Source: an uncultured Acidobacteriaceae bacterium (GTDB taxonomy: Bacteria; Acidobacteriota; Terriglobia; Terriglobales; Acidobacteriaceae). From it: a DNA stretch of 64,000 nucleotides. Shown here one piece after another: positions 16,978 to 26,263 of the stretch. Numbering within the stretch: the first letter of the stretch is position 1; each line of letters opens with the position of its first letter. Both the position numbers and the translations under genes were made by a program. A model generated the notes under the pieces. The model worked only from the letters and a program-made list of their open reading frames with translations. It was not told the origin of the DNA and ran no database searches. The stretch covers positions 1-64,000 of the forward strand of contig CAIVDV010000065.1 in assembly GCA_903904755.1 (NCBI GenBank), written 5' to 3'.

Positions 16978-17715
16978 CTAGATGCGGGGCAGGTCCTCAG
17001 TGGCAATCTTGTTGAATTCTGTGTGGAACAGCGTCAATGCACGCTGCATCGTTTCGGCCTGGCGCTGCATCATCAACAGGTCGAGTGAACCCTGAATCAC
17101 GTCCTGATTGGCGGCTTCCAAAGAGCCCTGGTGCACGGTCGCTGACTTTGACGCCAAGACCACCGCCTTTTCCGGCGCCTGGTAGCGATTCTTGCCTTCG
17201 GGCGTCAGTTCAGTGCCGGGCGCAAAGGCGAAAACGCCAACAGTGGCAACCACTCCCCCTGAGACAGAAAGGACTCCATCGGAGCCAATCGAGACCTCAC
17301 CGGGCGGCACCGAGATTGGCTTGCCTGCGGAGGAAAGCACCTGCTCGTCTACCGCAGTAACAAGTTGACCACTCTGACTGCGATGGAAGCCGCCATCGCG
17401 GGTGTAGCGGATTCCCCTGGATGTCAAGACAGCGAAAAAACCCTGGCCCTCAATAGCGAGGTCCAGGGGATTCCCGGTCGGAGTCAGCACCCCCTGTGAG
17501 AGATCCAACCTGTCTCCGCCCAGCAGTCCATAGTTGTTTACCGTGGAGCCCAGCTGCGAGTTGCCGCCCAATGGATCCAACAGCACCGAGCGAAAATACT
17601 CCCTCTCCGCCCGGTAGCCGGCAGTGTTGGCGTTGGCAAGATTCGAGGCGGCCGTGTCCAAGGCCTGGGTCCGAGCCACCAATCCGGCATATGCGGCGTA
17701 GTATCCACTGTCCAT
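16978..17715 (-). CDS. flgF: Flagellar proximal rod protein FlgF
   Basis: Flagellar rod/hook-family protein of 245 residues from ATG 17715, whose opening MDSGYYAAYAGLVARTQALDTAASNLANANTAGYR carries the family N-terminal motif. TGNPLDLAIEGQGFF and the C-terminal helix with MMQRQAETMQRALTLFH complete it. It is assigned as FlgF because it directly precedes flgG. The frame is open to 17796, but the upstream part lacks family similarity. No strong ribosome-binding site is seen before 17715, so the start is moderately certain. Confidence 0.85.
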   Translation of the reverse strand: MDSGYYAAYAGLVARTQALDTAASNLANANTAGYRAEREYFRSVLLDPLGGNSQLGSTVNNYGLLGGDRLDLSQGVLTPTGNPLDLAIEGQGFFAVLTSRGIRYTRDGGFHRSQSGQLVTAVDEQVLSSAGKPISVPPGEVSIGSDGVLSVSGGVVATVGVFAFAPGTELTPEGKNRYQAPEKAVVLASKSATVHQGSLEAANQDVIQGSLDLLMMQRQAETMQRALTLFHTEFNKIATEDLPRI

Positions 17716-17860
17716 GCCGGAGTACAGTGCAGAAATGGGGCCGAAACCGGTGGAACAATCTTGGAAAAGACTCACGGAATATTTGAGAAGCGCCAAGACT
17801 ACCGGACACCCAAGGCCTTTGGATATCCAGAGTCCTGCAAAAGCCTTCTAGTTGCCGCGG

Positions 17861-18346
17861 TTACTGAAGACCGTCGCAGATAATGGTGACATCGAATAGG
17901 GCATCTTCGAAACGGTAGGCATGATGCAGCCGGAATTCAGGTGCCTGCACGTGAATCTCGTAATTGCGCCCTGTTATTACTGCGGGAATGGAGAGACCGC
18001 AATTTGCAGACAGTTCTGGTACTTTGCTCTTCCAGGCACCAGCTAGCATGTTGCAGATTTCGCCAATCGCGTCTTTCACCGTGTCATCAATCTCGGTAAA
18101 CTCCATACCGGTCAGCCGCGCAGCGATTGTCAACGCCCCCAAGCCACCCGACCGGAAGACACAGGCACCACTGAGCAGACCACCAAATCCCACCACTGAG
18201 GTAATCGTCTCGTCCTCATGGACAGCGACCTCAGCCTCTGGCATACAGGCCACACCCAGCATCATGTTGAAAACTTCATCGACGCTCTGGTCCAAATTCT
18301 GAGGATCTGCCACCAGATTCAGGTTGTTCCGCAATGAATGCGTCAT
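17861..18346 (-). CDS. cheX: CheX-like CheY-P phosphatase
   Basis: 161 residues from ATG 18346, preceded by GGAGAAAAG. The central helix DDTVKDAIGEICNMLAGAWKSK carries the Glu-x-x-Asn phosphatase motif (E-I-C-N) of the CheC/CheX/FliY family, which speeds dephosphorylation of CheY. Only one such motif is present, as in CheX. It lies directly downstream of cheY on the same strand, which strongly suggests the pair resets the chemotaxis signal. Confidence 0.82.
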   Translation of the reverse strand: MTHSLRNNLNLVADPQNLDQSVDEVFNMMLGVACMPEAEVAVHEDETITSVVGFGGLLSGACVFRSGGLGALTIAARLTGMEFTEIDDTVKDAIGEICNMLAGAWKSKVPELSANCGLSIPAVITGRNYEIHVQAPEFRLHHAYRFEDALFDVTIICDGLQ

Positions 18347-18631
18347 TCTTTTCTCCGTTTCCTCGGCAGTGGAAGGCCACCGTCCGGCGCCTCTGCGTAC
18401 CCCATTCAAGACCATGGCCAGCCTCCGTCACGTCTGCTCACGGCGCCTGCCAACCCAGCCTGCGCATTTTCCAACATCATCCCCGAAGCTGCCTAACCGC
18501 GCTTCGGAACCTCAATGCCCGGTACCCAAAACCCACCAAGTGTATATCCGCCGACCCCAAATCCGGGAAAGCCTGGCCCGGCGTGGACAATTGACTCGAA
18601 CCGATTCACTGGCGCTCCAGGCCGTGCTGCA

Positions 18632-19015
18632 TCAGGCAGCAGCCAGCAGCGGCAGCACCCGCTCCTTGACCTGTTCAGCTGTAAAAGGCTTGCGAATATA
18701 GCCCTGAGCGCCTGCGAGAATCGCCTGGCGGACATGCTCTTCGCTTGACTCGGTGGTAATCATCACCACGGGTACCCCTATTGCCAGTTCCTGGGCGCGT
18801 ATCTGGCGCAGAAACTCCAATCCATCCATGGTCGGCATGTTGATGTCACTCAGAATCAGCTCCACGGACTGTCCGCGGAGCACTTCGATGCCCTCAGCAC
18901 CTGTGCCAGCCTCCATTACCACCAGCGAATCCAACCCAGCCTGACGAAGGGCCCGCTCCACAATCTTGCGCATGACCGAGGAGTCATCCACAATCAGTAC
19001 CCGCATTTCCTTCAT
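18632..19015 (-). CDS. cheY: CheY-type single-domain response regulator
   Basis: 127 residues comprising only a receiver domain. Acidic pocket Asp10-Asp11, phospho-acceptor Asp57 (LILSDINMPTMDG), Thr88 and Lys109 (RKP) are all in place. As a stand-alone receiver between motor-switch genes and a CheX phosphatase it is the likely switch-binding chemotaxis regulator; FliM at 20861 keeps the CheY-binding N-terminal motif. A sigma-28 promoter lies 25 bases upstream. No histidine kinase cheA is in the window. Confidence 0.93.
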   Translation of the reverse strand: MKEMRVLIVDDSSVMRKIVERALRQAGLDSLVVMEAGTGAEGIEVLRGQSVELILSDINMPTMDGLEFLRQIRAQELAIGVPVVMITTESSEEHVRQAILAGAQGYIRKPFTAEQVKERVLPLLAAA

Positions 19016-19039
19016 TGATTTTCTCCTCTGCTTCCCAAT

Positions 19040-19066
19040 TCATCGGCTGATTTGGCTAGATATTGA
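19040..19066 (-). promoter_or_regulatory. Sigma-28 (FliA) promoter for cheY-cheX (and possibly flgF onward)
   Basis: On the minus strand TCAA (19066-19063), exactly 15 bases, and GCCGATGA (19047-19040) match the FliA consensus and repeat the arrangement found before flgM. The predicted start near 19033 leaves a leader of about 18 bases to the cheY ATG at 19015. It sits within the 67-base gap after the MshEN gene. Confidence 0.78.
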
Positions 19067-19082
19067 GTGGAAATCCGCTGCC

Positions 19083-20012
19083 TCAATTCGCCTCCAGCGA
19101 CACAACCACGTCCTCTACCTCTGATAGTCGCGCCACCGGGCCCTGCTGCAGTTTTCGCCACATCCTCAACCACAAGCTGCCATGGACGCGCACGAAGCGC
19201 GCTTCCACCGGCTTTGCCCGCTCAATCCGCTCCGAGAGTACGTGCACCAAAGTCAGTTTCGAAGCCCCTTCCACGTGTTCCACCTTCGGGAAATCCGTGC
19301 GCAGCAGCCGTTCATGAGCGACCCTAAACCGTGATCCGGAAACCAATCCAGCTTCGACGGACAAGCCTGTCATCCTCTCGACAGCCAGTGAAAGCACCGG
19401 GTCAAGACGGTCTTCGAATCCAAGGTAGAGTATCTTTCCCGCCGCCGCACGCAACGGCAGCGCGGCATAGGCCTCGACAAAAAATCGCGGTAGCATGGCA
19501 GCCATCCCGTCAGCATCGTGATATTCCAGAGCCAGAACCGGACAGCCCCACTGCATACTCAGAGCACGTGTCACCAGTTGCTCCCGTACCCCGAGCTCCT
19601 CAACTAGCCACGTCCCAAGTCGTCCCTGCCCTGCCGCCCTCTGAGCGTCCAGCCCCTTGCGGAGCTGCTCTGAGGTAATCCAACCTTGCTCTAGCATCAT
19701 AAGTCCAAGAGGAATTCTGTGGCGATGCAAGCTCGCCTCGACCCGTCTGCCCCCCAGTTCCCGCCGCAAAGCCACTGCGACACGTGCCTCTGTACAGCTA
19801 GGCGAACAACTCCATCCACCCTCAACGACCGGAGCAGACCTGCTCCGCAACAGGTGCAGCCAGCCGCTGGAACAGCCAGGATTCGCGCAGGTCGTCAGCA
19901 GTCGGGAAGGGCCCGGCCCCGGCTGCTGATCCACCCAACCCACACTGCTGCCCTGGGAACCCTCTCCGTTACTTCCCATTCCACCGACAGATAGCCGTCT
20001 TAAAACAGGCAT
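19083..20012 (-). CDS. Zinc-ribbon plus MshEN/GspE_N-domain protein (putative c-di-GMP receptor)
   Basis: 309 residues from ATG 20012, overlapping the fliN/Y gene by 13 bases with GGAG six to eight bases upstream. Cys42, Cys47, Cys69 and Cys73 (CxxxxC...CxxxC) suggest a small zinc-binding module. Residues about 99-160 match an MshEN domain: one unit LGxxMLxxGWIxxxxLxxxLxxQ, then RLGTWLVEEL...LSMQ as a slightly degenerate second unit. In type II secretion and MshE ATPases this domain binds cyclic di-GMP, but no ATPase domain follows here. The C-terminal 100 residues are unfamiliar. The position between the motor switch and cheY suggests motor or chemotaxis control; this is inference. Confidence 0.7.
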   Translation of the reverse strand: MPVLRRLSVGGMGSNGEGSQGSSVGWVDQQPGPGPSRLLTTCANPGCSSGWLHLLRSRSAPVVEGGWSCSPSCTEARVAVALRRELGGRRVEASLHRHRIPLGLMMLEQGWITSEQLRKGLDAQRAAGQGRLGTWLVEELGVREQLVTRALSMQWGCPVLALEYHDADGMAAMLPRFFVEAYAALPLRAAAGKILYLGFEDRLDPVLSLAVERMTGLSVEAGLVSGSRFRVAHERLLRTDFPKVEHVEGASKLTLVHVLSERIERAKPVEARFVRVHGSLWLRMWRKLQQGPVARLSEVEDVVVSLEAN

Positions 20013-20794
20013 CGTATGCTCTCCAGCCGCCGCTGCGGTTCTGCCACCTCTGTGACCCGAAGTCCAAAATTGCCATTGACCAGCACTACTTCTCCCCTGG
20101 CGACAATCTTGTCGCCGACAATCAGGTCCACCGGATCCGACACATGGCGGTCCAATTGCACGACATCCCCCGGTCCCAAATCCAGAATCTCGGCCAAAGG
20201 CATTTCTCGCGCACCAAAGCGCAGGCTGGCCTCAAGTTCGACATCCAGCAGCAAATTCAGGCCGAGCGAGAGCGCTGGGGTCGGCTCCGATGCCTGGGCC
20301 GACCCCGCCTGCACCAAGTTCCCGGTCTTCTCCTCAGGCTTTGCTTCCATTGGCACGGCAGCCTTCGGCCGGGGCACCCGCAACTCTGACAGAACCTGCA
20401 CCTGCCAACTGTGATCGCCAGACTTCAATTGATAGGCTTGGGTCAGCTTGCCTTCAGAAGCAATTGCACGATAGCTGGTCGCCTGCACTTTGTGCCCGGT
20501 TCTTGCCAGAAGTTCTCCTGCAGCCGCATCAACTGTCTCCCTCACCAGTTCGGCCCAGGCGGCTCTCTGGTCTATACCCTCGCCCAGCAGCGCCGCTTCG
20601 GCAAGACCTCCGTCCAGCATCACAGAGAATCGTCCCTGCTCGTGACCTTCCACGGTAACCGCAAAGCCAAAGGCACCCGAACCGAGTGGCTTTGGCAGTG
20701 CCTCCGTCATCTGGGGCTCACCGACAAGTGCCTGCGAAAACAGGCCTGCGGCCACCCGCGACCAGCACTCCAGATATGTCACAGTCTCGGCCAT
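20000..20794 (-). CDS. fliN: Flagellar motor switch protein FliN/FliY-like
   Basis: 264 residues. The C-terminal SpoA domain (about 185-255) is a clear FliN C-ring domain: LLLDVELEASLRFGAREMPLAEILDLGPGDVVQLDRHVSDPVDLIVGDKIVARGEVV. The N-terminal about 120 residues may be a diverged CheC-like domain (LVRETVDAAAGELLARTG), as in FliY, but the phosphatase Glu-x-x-Asn motif is not visible. A low-complexity linker joins the two. It follows fliM, so it is the main FliN of the rotor. Confidence 0.85.
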   Translation of the reverse strand: MAETVTYLECWSRVAAGLFSQALVGEPQMTEALPKPLGSGAFGFAVTVEGHEQGRFSVMLDGGLAEAALLGEGIDQRAAWAELVRETVDAAAGELLARTGHKVQATSYRAIASEGKLTQAYQLKSGDHSWQVQVLSELRVPRPKAAVPMEAKPEEKTGNLVQAGSAQASEPTPALSLGLNLLLDVELEASLRFGAREMPLAEILDLGPGDVVQLDRHVSDPVDLIVGDKIVARGEVVLVNGNFGLRVTEVAEPQRRLESIRCLF

Positions 20795-20860
20795 TCACAC
20801 CCTCTCAGGTTCCTTGTCAACACGAGGCCCACGCAGCCCGAGTCAAATCTACAAAACAAT

Positions 20861-21820
20861 TCAATCTCCAGCAGTCCCCGCCCGGGATTCCAGCCGCGCA
20901 CCCCGGTGCGGCCCCACCCTGACAGGATGCGCACGAAATAGCAGCTGTCCACCTGCCCGTAATTCCGCGCCGGAGTTGGCAGGCAGGCGCAACCGCAACA
21001 GCTTGCCTACCTCCAAATCCTCAAGTTCTCGCGCTTCAATCCGAACTGACGGAAGTTGCAGCGTCGTTCCGAAAACCAATTGGCGCGCCGCTGTCTCGAT
21101 GCGTTTCCTGCTGTCCACCGCGTGCCGCCGTCTTCCGCCCCACTCGCCGGTAAGCCGGCGCAGAATCGTATTTGCAACAACCGCCGGAAAGGCCAGATTC
21201 AATAGACCAGATGCCTCTGGCATTCGGATCTCAAAACTCAGACAAAGCGTTTTTTCGGTTACCGGCATTATCCTGGCTGTCTGAGTCTGCATCTGGCGTC
21301 TCTCAAGATTGAAGCTTAAGCCCACCGGTTGCCATGCCGTAGTCAGTTCTCGGCAGACAATCTCCAAAGTTGAGGCTACAATCGCCTCTTCTATATCAGT
21401 CAACTCCCGCAACGGAGCCTGCTGACCCTCTCCGCCCAAAAGCAGATCAACAATCGGCGGCGCAATTGCCACGTCCAACTGCAAAACCGAGAGCGCACCC
21501 AACGGCTCCAGACGGACCGAAGCGACATAGGAAATCTCGGGTATCCGCAGGAGAAAGTCGTTGAAGGTAATCTGTTCCGCTGAAACCAGATTCACCTGAA
21601 GTCGGGTACGGAGCCATGCCGAAAGATTATGGGTCAGGTTGCGCGCAAAGAGGTCGTTGAGCATGGAGATGGCTCGCAACTGCTCGGTGGAAATCTGCCC
21701 AGCTGCTGAAAAGTTGTACGGAAGCACCCTGGCGCGGATATCTGGCCGCACCTCCTGGTGATTCGTCCGTGCCGCTTGGAACAGCGCATCAATCTCGTCC
21801 TGTTTCAAGGTCTTTTCCAT
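20861..21820 (-). CDS. fliM: Flagellar motor switch protein FliM
   Basis: Middle ring of the C-ring, linking FliG to FliN. The N-terminal LKQDEIDALFQ (residues 5-15) is the conserved peptide that binds phospho-CheY. The CheC-like middle domain follows, with RVLPYNFSAAGQISTEQLRAISMLNDLFARNLT and the LLLGGEG block. The C-terminal SpoA domain ends the 319-residue protein and is less conserved than usual. ATG 21820 is supported by the motif placement. Confidence 0.93.
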   Translation of the reverse strand: MEKTLKQDEIDALFQAARTNHQEVRPDIRARVLPYNFSAAGQISTEQLRAISMLNDLFARNLTHNLSAWLRTRLQVNLVSAEQITFNDFLLRIPEISYVASVRLEPLGALSVLQLDVAIAPPIVDLLLGGEGQQAPLRELTDIEEAIVASTLEIVCRELTTAWQPVGLSFNLERRQMQTQTARIMPVTEKTLCLSFEIRMPEASGLLNLAFPAVVANTILRRLTGEWGGRRRHAVDSRKRIETAARQLVFGTTLQLPSVRIEARELEDLEVGKLLRLRLPANSGAELRAGGQLLFRAHPVRVGPHRGARLESRAGTAGD

Positions 21821-21944
21821 CGCTTGCGGTTTCCTCTTCTCTGACTCTGCCTCATGGTCAGCCAGATCATCAGACCAATCTCAGGTTTCGCCCCACACTA
21901 ATTCCGCTTTCTGAATCGACAGGTTGGAAATTCCCAATCTGCAA

Positions 21945-22895
21945 CTACAGGCTGGAGGTGCCCCCCGGCATGGCGCGGCTTCGGCGTGGCTTTTCTCTTC
22001 GCCCTTTGGCACCCAGATCGGCCAGTGCCGCGCGCAAATGCAGAACGGCAGAAGCGTGAATTTGTGAGACCCTGCTTTCCACCACGCCAAGTGCCAGGCC
22101 AATCTCGCGCATGGTCATCTCCTCGTAGTAGTAGAGGGTCATAACCAGGCGCTCGCGCTCGGGCAACTCGCCAACTGCCGCCGCCAGCCGATCCTCCATC
22201 TCCCCATGTAGACACCGGAAGAGCGGATCTTCCTCCGGACGACCCGGCACATAGGCCAGTTCCTCTTCGCCCGAATCCTCGTTGCGCTCCATATGCAGCG
22301 TGCCAATCTCAAGTCCCTTCAACTCCCCCAGCAACTGCTGGTACTGATCCAACTCCATGCCCAGCGCATGAGCCACCTGCAACTCATTCGGGGCGTGGCC
22401 AAGCCGTCCGATTAGGACTCGAATCGCCTCTTCTACAGCCCTTCCTTTGCGCCGCAATTCCCTTGGACTCCAGTCAAGGGTTCGCAGGCTATCCAGAATT
22501 GCTCCGCGGATGCGGAACTGGGCATAGCTGCGAAACTGGACTTTTTGGGTTGGGTCGAACTTGGCGAAGGCATCCATCAGGCCAACCACCCCTGCCGAAT
22601 AGAGGTCCTCCATCTCGACGTGCTGAGGCAGCCTTTCGTGGATCCGCCGGGCCAGAAACCGGACGATTGGCAAATGCTCAAGCAAAACCCGCTGCTGCTC
22701 GTCTGTAAATTCGGAGGAACCGACCTGGCTTACGCCTTCAGCTCCTGAACCAACGGGCGGATAGCTGCCCGAGCGGCCGCCTGAAATCTCGCATGTGCCC
22801 TTAGCATCTGGCATGAGCAACGGCCTTAGCCGCTCTGTACCTGATCTTCCTTCTCGTCCTGCCGATCCCGCCGCCATCCCTCCCGTGGTCTCCAT
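21945..22895 (-). CDS. fliA: Flagellar sigma factor FliA (sigma-28 family)
   Basis: Sigma-70 family group 3 factor for late flagellar genes. Region 2 is clear (LARRIHERLPQHVEMEDLYSAGVVGLMDAFAKFDP, then FRSYAQFRIRGAILDSLR), region 3 contains DWSPRELRRKGR, and region 4 ends with ERERLVMTLYYYEEMTMREIGLALGVVESRVSQIHASAV. About 65 low-complexity residues precede region 2; the ATG at 22895 with GGCGAGGG upstream is chosen, giving 316 residues, but a later start is possible. Two predicted target promoters (flgM, cheY) are in this window. Confidence 0.92.
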   Translation of the reverse strand: METTGGMAAGSAGREGRSGTERLRPLLMPDAKGTCEISGGRSGSYPPVGSGAEGVSQVGSSEFTDEQQRVLLEHLPIVRFLARRIHERLPQHVEMEDLYSAGVVGLMDAFAKFDPTQKVQFRSYAQFRIRGAILDSLRTLDWSPRELRRKGRAVEEAIRVLIGRLGHAPNELQVAHALGMELDQYQQLLGELKGLEIGTLHMERNEDSGEEELAYVPGRPEEDPLFRCLHGEMEDRLAAAVGELPERERLVMTLYYYEEMTMREIGLALGVVESRVSQIHASAVLHLRAALADLGAKGRREKPRRSRAMPGGTSSL

Positions 22896-22938
22896 GCCCT
22901 CGCCTCTCCCTCTTATCTGTTTTCCACAGCTGCGCACC

Positions 22939-25053
22939 CTAGCGAACCGTTCCCATGGGCCTCAATCGCGTCTCTGGCGGAATGTCCGTCGCTGAAACTA
23001 CAGCCAGCCTCGGCACCCACGGCTCCAGCCAACGCTTCACCTGATAGCGAGCCGGACTTGGACACAGAAGCACTGGGAGGGCCGTCGCAGGGGCCGAAGC
23101 AATAAGTTGTCTCACAGAATCCGTAAGACGGCGCACCAGTGGCACGCCGTTCCGAGACAAGGCGGCCAGTTGCCGCGGCGTTGTTTCCGAGGAGAGGGTG
23201 GCAAGGATCTCCTCTTCAAGTAATTGGTCAAGCAAAAGAACAGGAAGCTGCCCATCAGCATCGACCAAGGGCTGAACCAGCCTGCGTCCCATGGCATGGC
23301 GGACGGCCTCTACCAGCATCACCAGGTTCTTGCCCGCCGGAGCCGCCTCCACCAGTGCCTCCAGGATTGCGCCCATATCCCGAATGGAAACCCGCTCGCG
23401 CAGGAGCTGCTCGAGAACCTTCTGCACCTCTCCCAGTGTCAGAAGCTTCGGGACCAGCTCCTCCAGCAGCTTTGGATGAGTCTCGTTCAGGCTATCCATC
23501 AGCCTCTTAGTCTCGGCACGTCCCAGCAGTTCCTGCGCGTGCTGGCGGATGAGTTCGCCAAGGTGCGTGGTAATTACGGTCACTGGATCGACGACCGAGT
23601 AGCCGGCAGCCACCGCCTGGTCCTCCAGCCCAGGCACAATCCAAAGAGCCGGCACTCCAAAGGCCGGCTCCCGGGTCTCCTTGCCTGGCAACAGACGCCG
23701 TACCGCTTCCGAGGAAACCGCGAGCAGTTGATTTCCCTCGGTCTGCCAGCGCCCGATTTCGATGCCGCGCAGGCTGAAAAGATACTCGCGCGGACGCAGC
23801 CGCAGGTTGTCCGAGATATGAACTGGAGGCACCAGAAAGCCCAACTCCTGGCTGAGGTGACGGCGCAGGGTTCGGACCCGGTGCAGCAATTGTCCGCCCT
23901 GTTTCTCATCCACCAGGGGAATCAACTGAAAGCCAATCTCAAGGCTCAGTTCCTCTAGCTTCAACAGTTGCGCCATTTCGCCAGCTGCAATCGCTTCCCC
24001 TGGCCGGGCCTGATTTGGGTTGGTTGCCGATTCCGCTTCACCCAACTCTTCCGGCGCTGTCGGCTTCAAGGACCTTCCCGCCGAGGCAAGCGCCCCAGCT
24101 ACCAGCAGAAACGCAAACTTCGGCAGTCCTGGAATGAGGCACAGCGCAGCCGAGACCAGTGCAGCCATATATAGCGTCGCCGGCCGCTCCAGCAGTTGGC
24201 TCTTCAACTCGCCGGAAAGTGTTGCGGCCGAATTGGTGCGAGTCAGTGTAATGCCACCGGCTACCGAAACCAGTAGCGAGGGAATCAAGGTCACCAACCC
24301 GTCCCCCACCGTAAGTACGGTGTAGGTTTTGACCGCGGTCATCAAATCTACACCCTGCTGGAGAGTTCCAATTAACAGTCCGGCGATGATGTTGATTCCG
24401 GTAATGAGAATCGTCGCCATCGCGTCACGCTGATTGAATCGTGCGGCTCCGTCCATGGCTCCGTAAAACTCGGCCTCCCGGGCAATCGACTGGCGGCGCT
24501 TGCGCGCTTCCTGCTCATTGATCAGGCCAGCGTTCATGTCAGCATCAATTGCCATTTGCTTGCCTGGCAGGGCATCCAGGGTGAACCTTGCAGTCACCTC
24601 CGCAGTGCGCACTGCGCCATGCGAAACAACAAGAAACTGAATCGCAATCAGTGCCAGGAAGAGGACAAAACCTACAACATAATTTCCGCCAACCACAAAC
24701 TGGCCAAAGGCCTCAATTACCTTGCCCGCAGCGGCGGTTCCCTCAGAGCCATGCAGAAGAATCCGCCGACTCGATGCGATATTCAATGCCAGGCGAAAAA
24801 GCGTTAGCAACAGCAACAATGTGGGAAAGACGCTCAACTCCACAGCCCGCTTCACCTGCACCGCGGAGAGAAAGACAATCACTGAAGCCGCAATTGAGCA
24901 GGCCAGCAGCAGGTCCAGCACTGCCGATGGCAGCGGCACCAGCATGACAAAGATCACGCTGATTGTCCCGGCGGGCAGAAGATACTCCCGCAGGCGATGC
25001 CACAACCCTGTCCACTGCCCCGTCGGCGCTACCAATTGTGCCGCTGCGCTCAT
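22939..25053 (-). CDS. flhA: Flagellar export apparatus protein FlhA
   Basis: Nonameric export gate and proton-driven export engine. The 704 residues comprise about eight transmembrane segments in the first 330, with the conserved LFRLALNIASSRRIL and the FHIPEP-type loop ARFTLDALPGKQMAIDADMNAGLINEQEARKRR. A cytoplasmic domain with four subdomains follows. The start overlaps the flhB stop by four bases (ATGA). Confidence 0.96.
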   Translation of the reverse strand: MSAAAQLVAPTGQWTGLWHRLREYLLPAGTISVIFVMLVPLPSAVLDLLLACSIAASVIVFLSAVQVKRAVELSVFPTLLLLLTLFRLALNIASSRRILLHGSEGTAAAGKVIEAFGQFVVGGNYVVGFVLFLALIAIQFLVVSHGAVRTAEVTARFTLDALPGKQMAIDADMNAGLINEQEARKRRQSIAREAEFYGAMDGAARFNQRDAMATILITGINIIAGLLIGTLQQGVDLMTAVKTYTVLTVGDGLVTLIPSLLVSVAGGITLTRTNSAATLSGELKSQLLERPATLYMAALVSAALCLIPGLPKFAFLLVAGALASAGRSLKPTAPEELGEAESATNPNQARPGEAIAAGEMAQLLKLEELSLEIGFQLIPLVDEKQGGQLLHRVRTLRRHLSQELGFLVPPVHISDNLRLRPREYLFSLRGIEIGRWQTEGNQLLAVSSEAVRRLLPGKETREPAFGVPALWIVPGLEDQAVAAGYSVVDPVTVITTHLGELIRQHAQELLGRAETKRLMDSLNETHPKLLEELVPKLLTLGEVQKVLEQLLRERVSIRDMGAILEALVEAAPAGKNLVMLVEAVRHAMGRRLVQPLVDADGQLPVLLLDQLLEEEILATLSSETTPRQLAALSRNGVPLVRRLTDSVRQLIASAPATALPVLLCPSPARYQVKRWLEPWVPRLAVVSATDIPPETRLRPMGTVR

Positions 25054-26261
25054 CGTTTTTCTCCTTCGCCCGAATTGCCCCCAGATTCCGTACCGCCCGT
25101 CGCCGGTCGCGACGACCGAATCGCCACCGTGGGAGTCGGTTCGCCGGAAGGTTCTCGCACTCCAGCACCCGGTACTTCACCGCCAAAAGTCTCCCGCCGG
25201 CGTGCTCGCACCTGCTCCTCCACGCGCTGGCGGTAGAGGAAGGCCAGAATCGAAGCAACCGCCGCATACAGTTGAGCAGGAATAGACTCCCCCGGCTCAA
25301 GCATCCGGTAGAGCGATCGGGCCAGGGGAGGATTCTCCTCAATTGGCACTCCGGCCCAGCGCGCCTCGGCCTTGATTTCCTCGGCCAAGAGATTCCGCCC
25401 CTTTGACACCACACGGGGCGCATCCATCAATTCAAAATCAAAAGCAAGTGCCACTGCATAGTGGGTTGGATTGGTTATCACCACTGCAGCGCGCGAGACG
25501 TCGGCTTTCATCCTGCGGCGGCGGGCCGCACGCTGCAGATTTCGTATCCGGCCGCGAATCTGAGGATTGCCTTCTTGGTCGCGGAACTCCTCGCGCATCT
25601 CCTGTTTGCTCATCTTCAGGCGTTGCTCACGGCCTCTCCATTCAACCAAGTAGTCCACCAGAGCCCAAGCGAAGATCAGGAAAGCGGCAGTTTTCAAAAG
25701 CCTGTAACCATCTGCAGCGATCGTATCCAACCGGGTCAGAGAAAGTGGTGGCAAGTGAAACTGACGGAGAAGTACCTGAACCGCTACCGCCGCCAGCAAT
25801 CCGGCCGGAATCACGGACTTCGCCAGCCTGGCCGCAGCGCGCAAGGAGAAAAGATTCTTCAGATTTGCTTGAGGATTGACCCGCTCCATTTTCCATGCAA
25901 TGCGCTCGGGATGCACAGAGACGCCGCCAGTTTGCACCAAGCCGGCAACTGCGGCGGCCACCGTCACTGCCATGGCAACCAGTCCCATGGGCGCAAGCAC
26001 CTTCCCGGCCAGATTGCGCATCATCACCAAAGTACTCATCTGGCTTTCCGCCTCCCAGGCAGAGGTCGCGCCCAGGTCCAGAAATGCTGCCAGGGTTTCT
26101 CGCCAGGCGGCAACAAACCTGGGAGCAGCGACACATAGAACCAGCACCCCGGCCAGGGTTCCGGCGGCCCCAATGAGTTCGCGGCTAACGAGAAGGTCCC
26201 CCTCCCGTCTCGCCTTATTGCGCCTTTCGGGCGTTGCCTGTTCTGTGCGCTCTCCGGCCAT
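25050..26261 (-). CDS. flhB: Flagellar export switch protein FlhB
   Basis: Controls the change from rod/hook to filament export. The 403 residues open with AGERTEQATPERRNKARREGDL, followed by four membrane segments and a cytoplasmic domain with the self-cleaving NPTH motif (Asn264-Pro265). The tail after the autocleaved domain is Pro/Thr-rich. It lies between fliR and flhA with overlaps or gaps of a few bases, so it is co-translated with the gate complex. Confidence 0.95.
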   Translation of the reverse strand: MAGERTEQATPERRNKARREGDLLVSRELIGAAGTLAGVLVLCVAAPRFVAAWRETLAAFLDLGATSAWEAESQMSTLVMMRNLAGKVLAPMGLVAMAVTVAAAVAGLVQTGGVSVHPERIAWKMERVNPQANLKNLFSLRAAARLAKSVIPAGLLAAVAVQVLLRQFHLPPLSLTRLDTIAADGYRLLKTAAFLIFAWALVDYLVEWRGREQRLKMSKQEMREEFRDQEGNPQIRGRIRNLQRAARRRRMKADVSRAAVVITNPTHYAVALAFDFELMDAPRVVSKGRNLLAEEIKAEARWAGVPIEENPPLARSLYRMLEPGESIPAQLYAAVASILAFLYRQRVEEQVRARRRETFGGEVPGAGVREPSGEPTPTVAIRSSRPATGGTESGGNSGEGEKR

Positions 26262-26263
26262 TG

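Noticed and set aside
19083-20012. Type II secretion or pilus ATPase (GspE)
   Set aside because: Only the N-terminal MshEN-like domain is present; there is no Walker A or B motif in the 309 residues.
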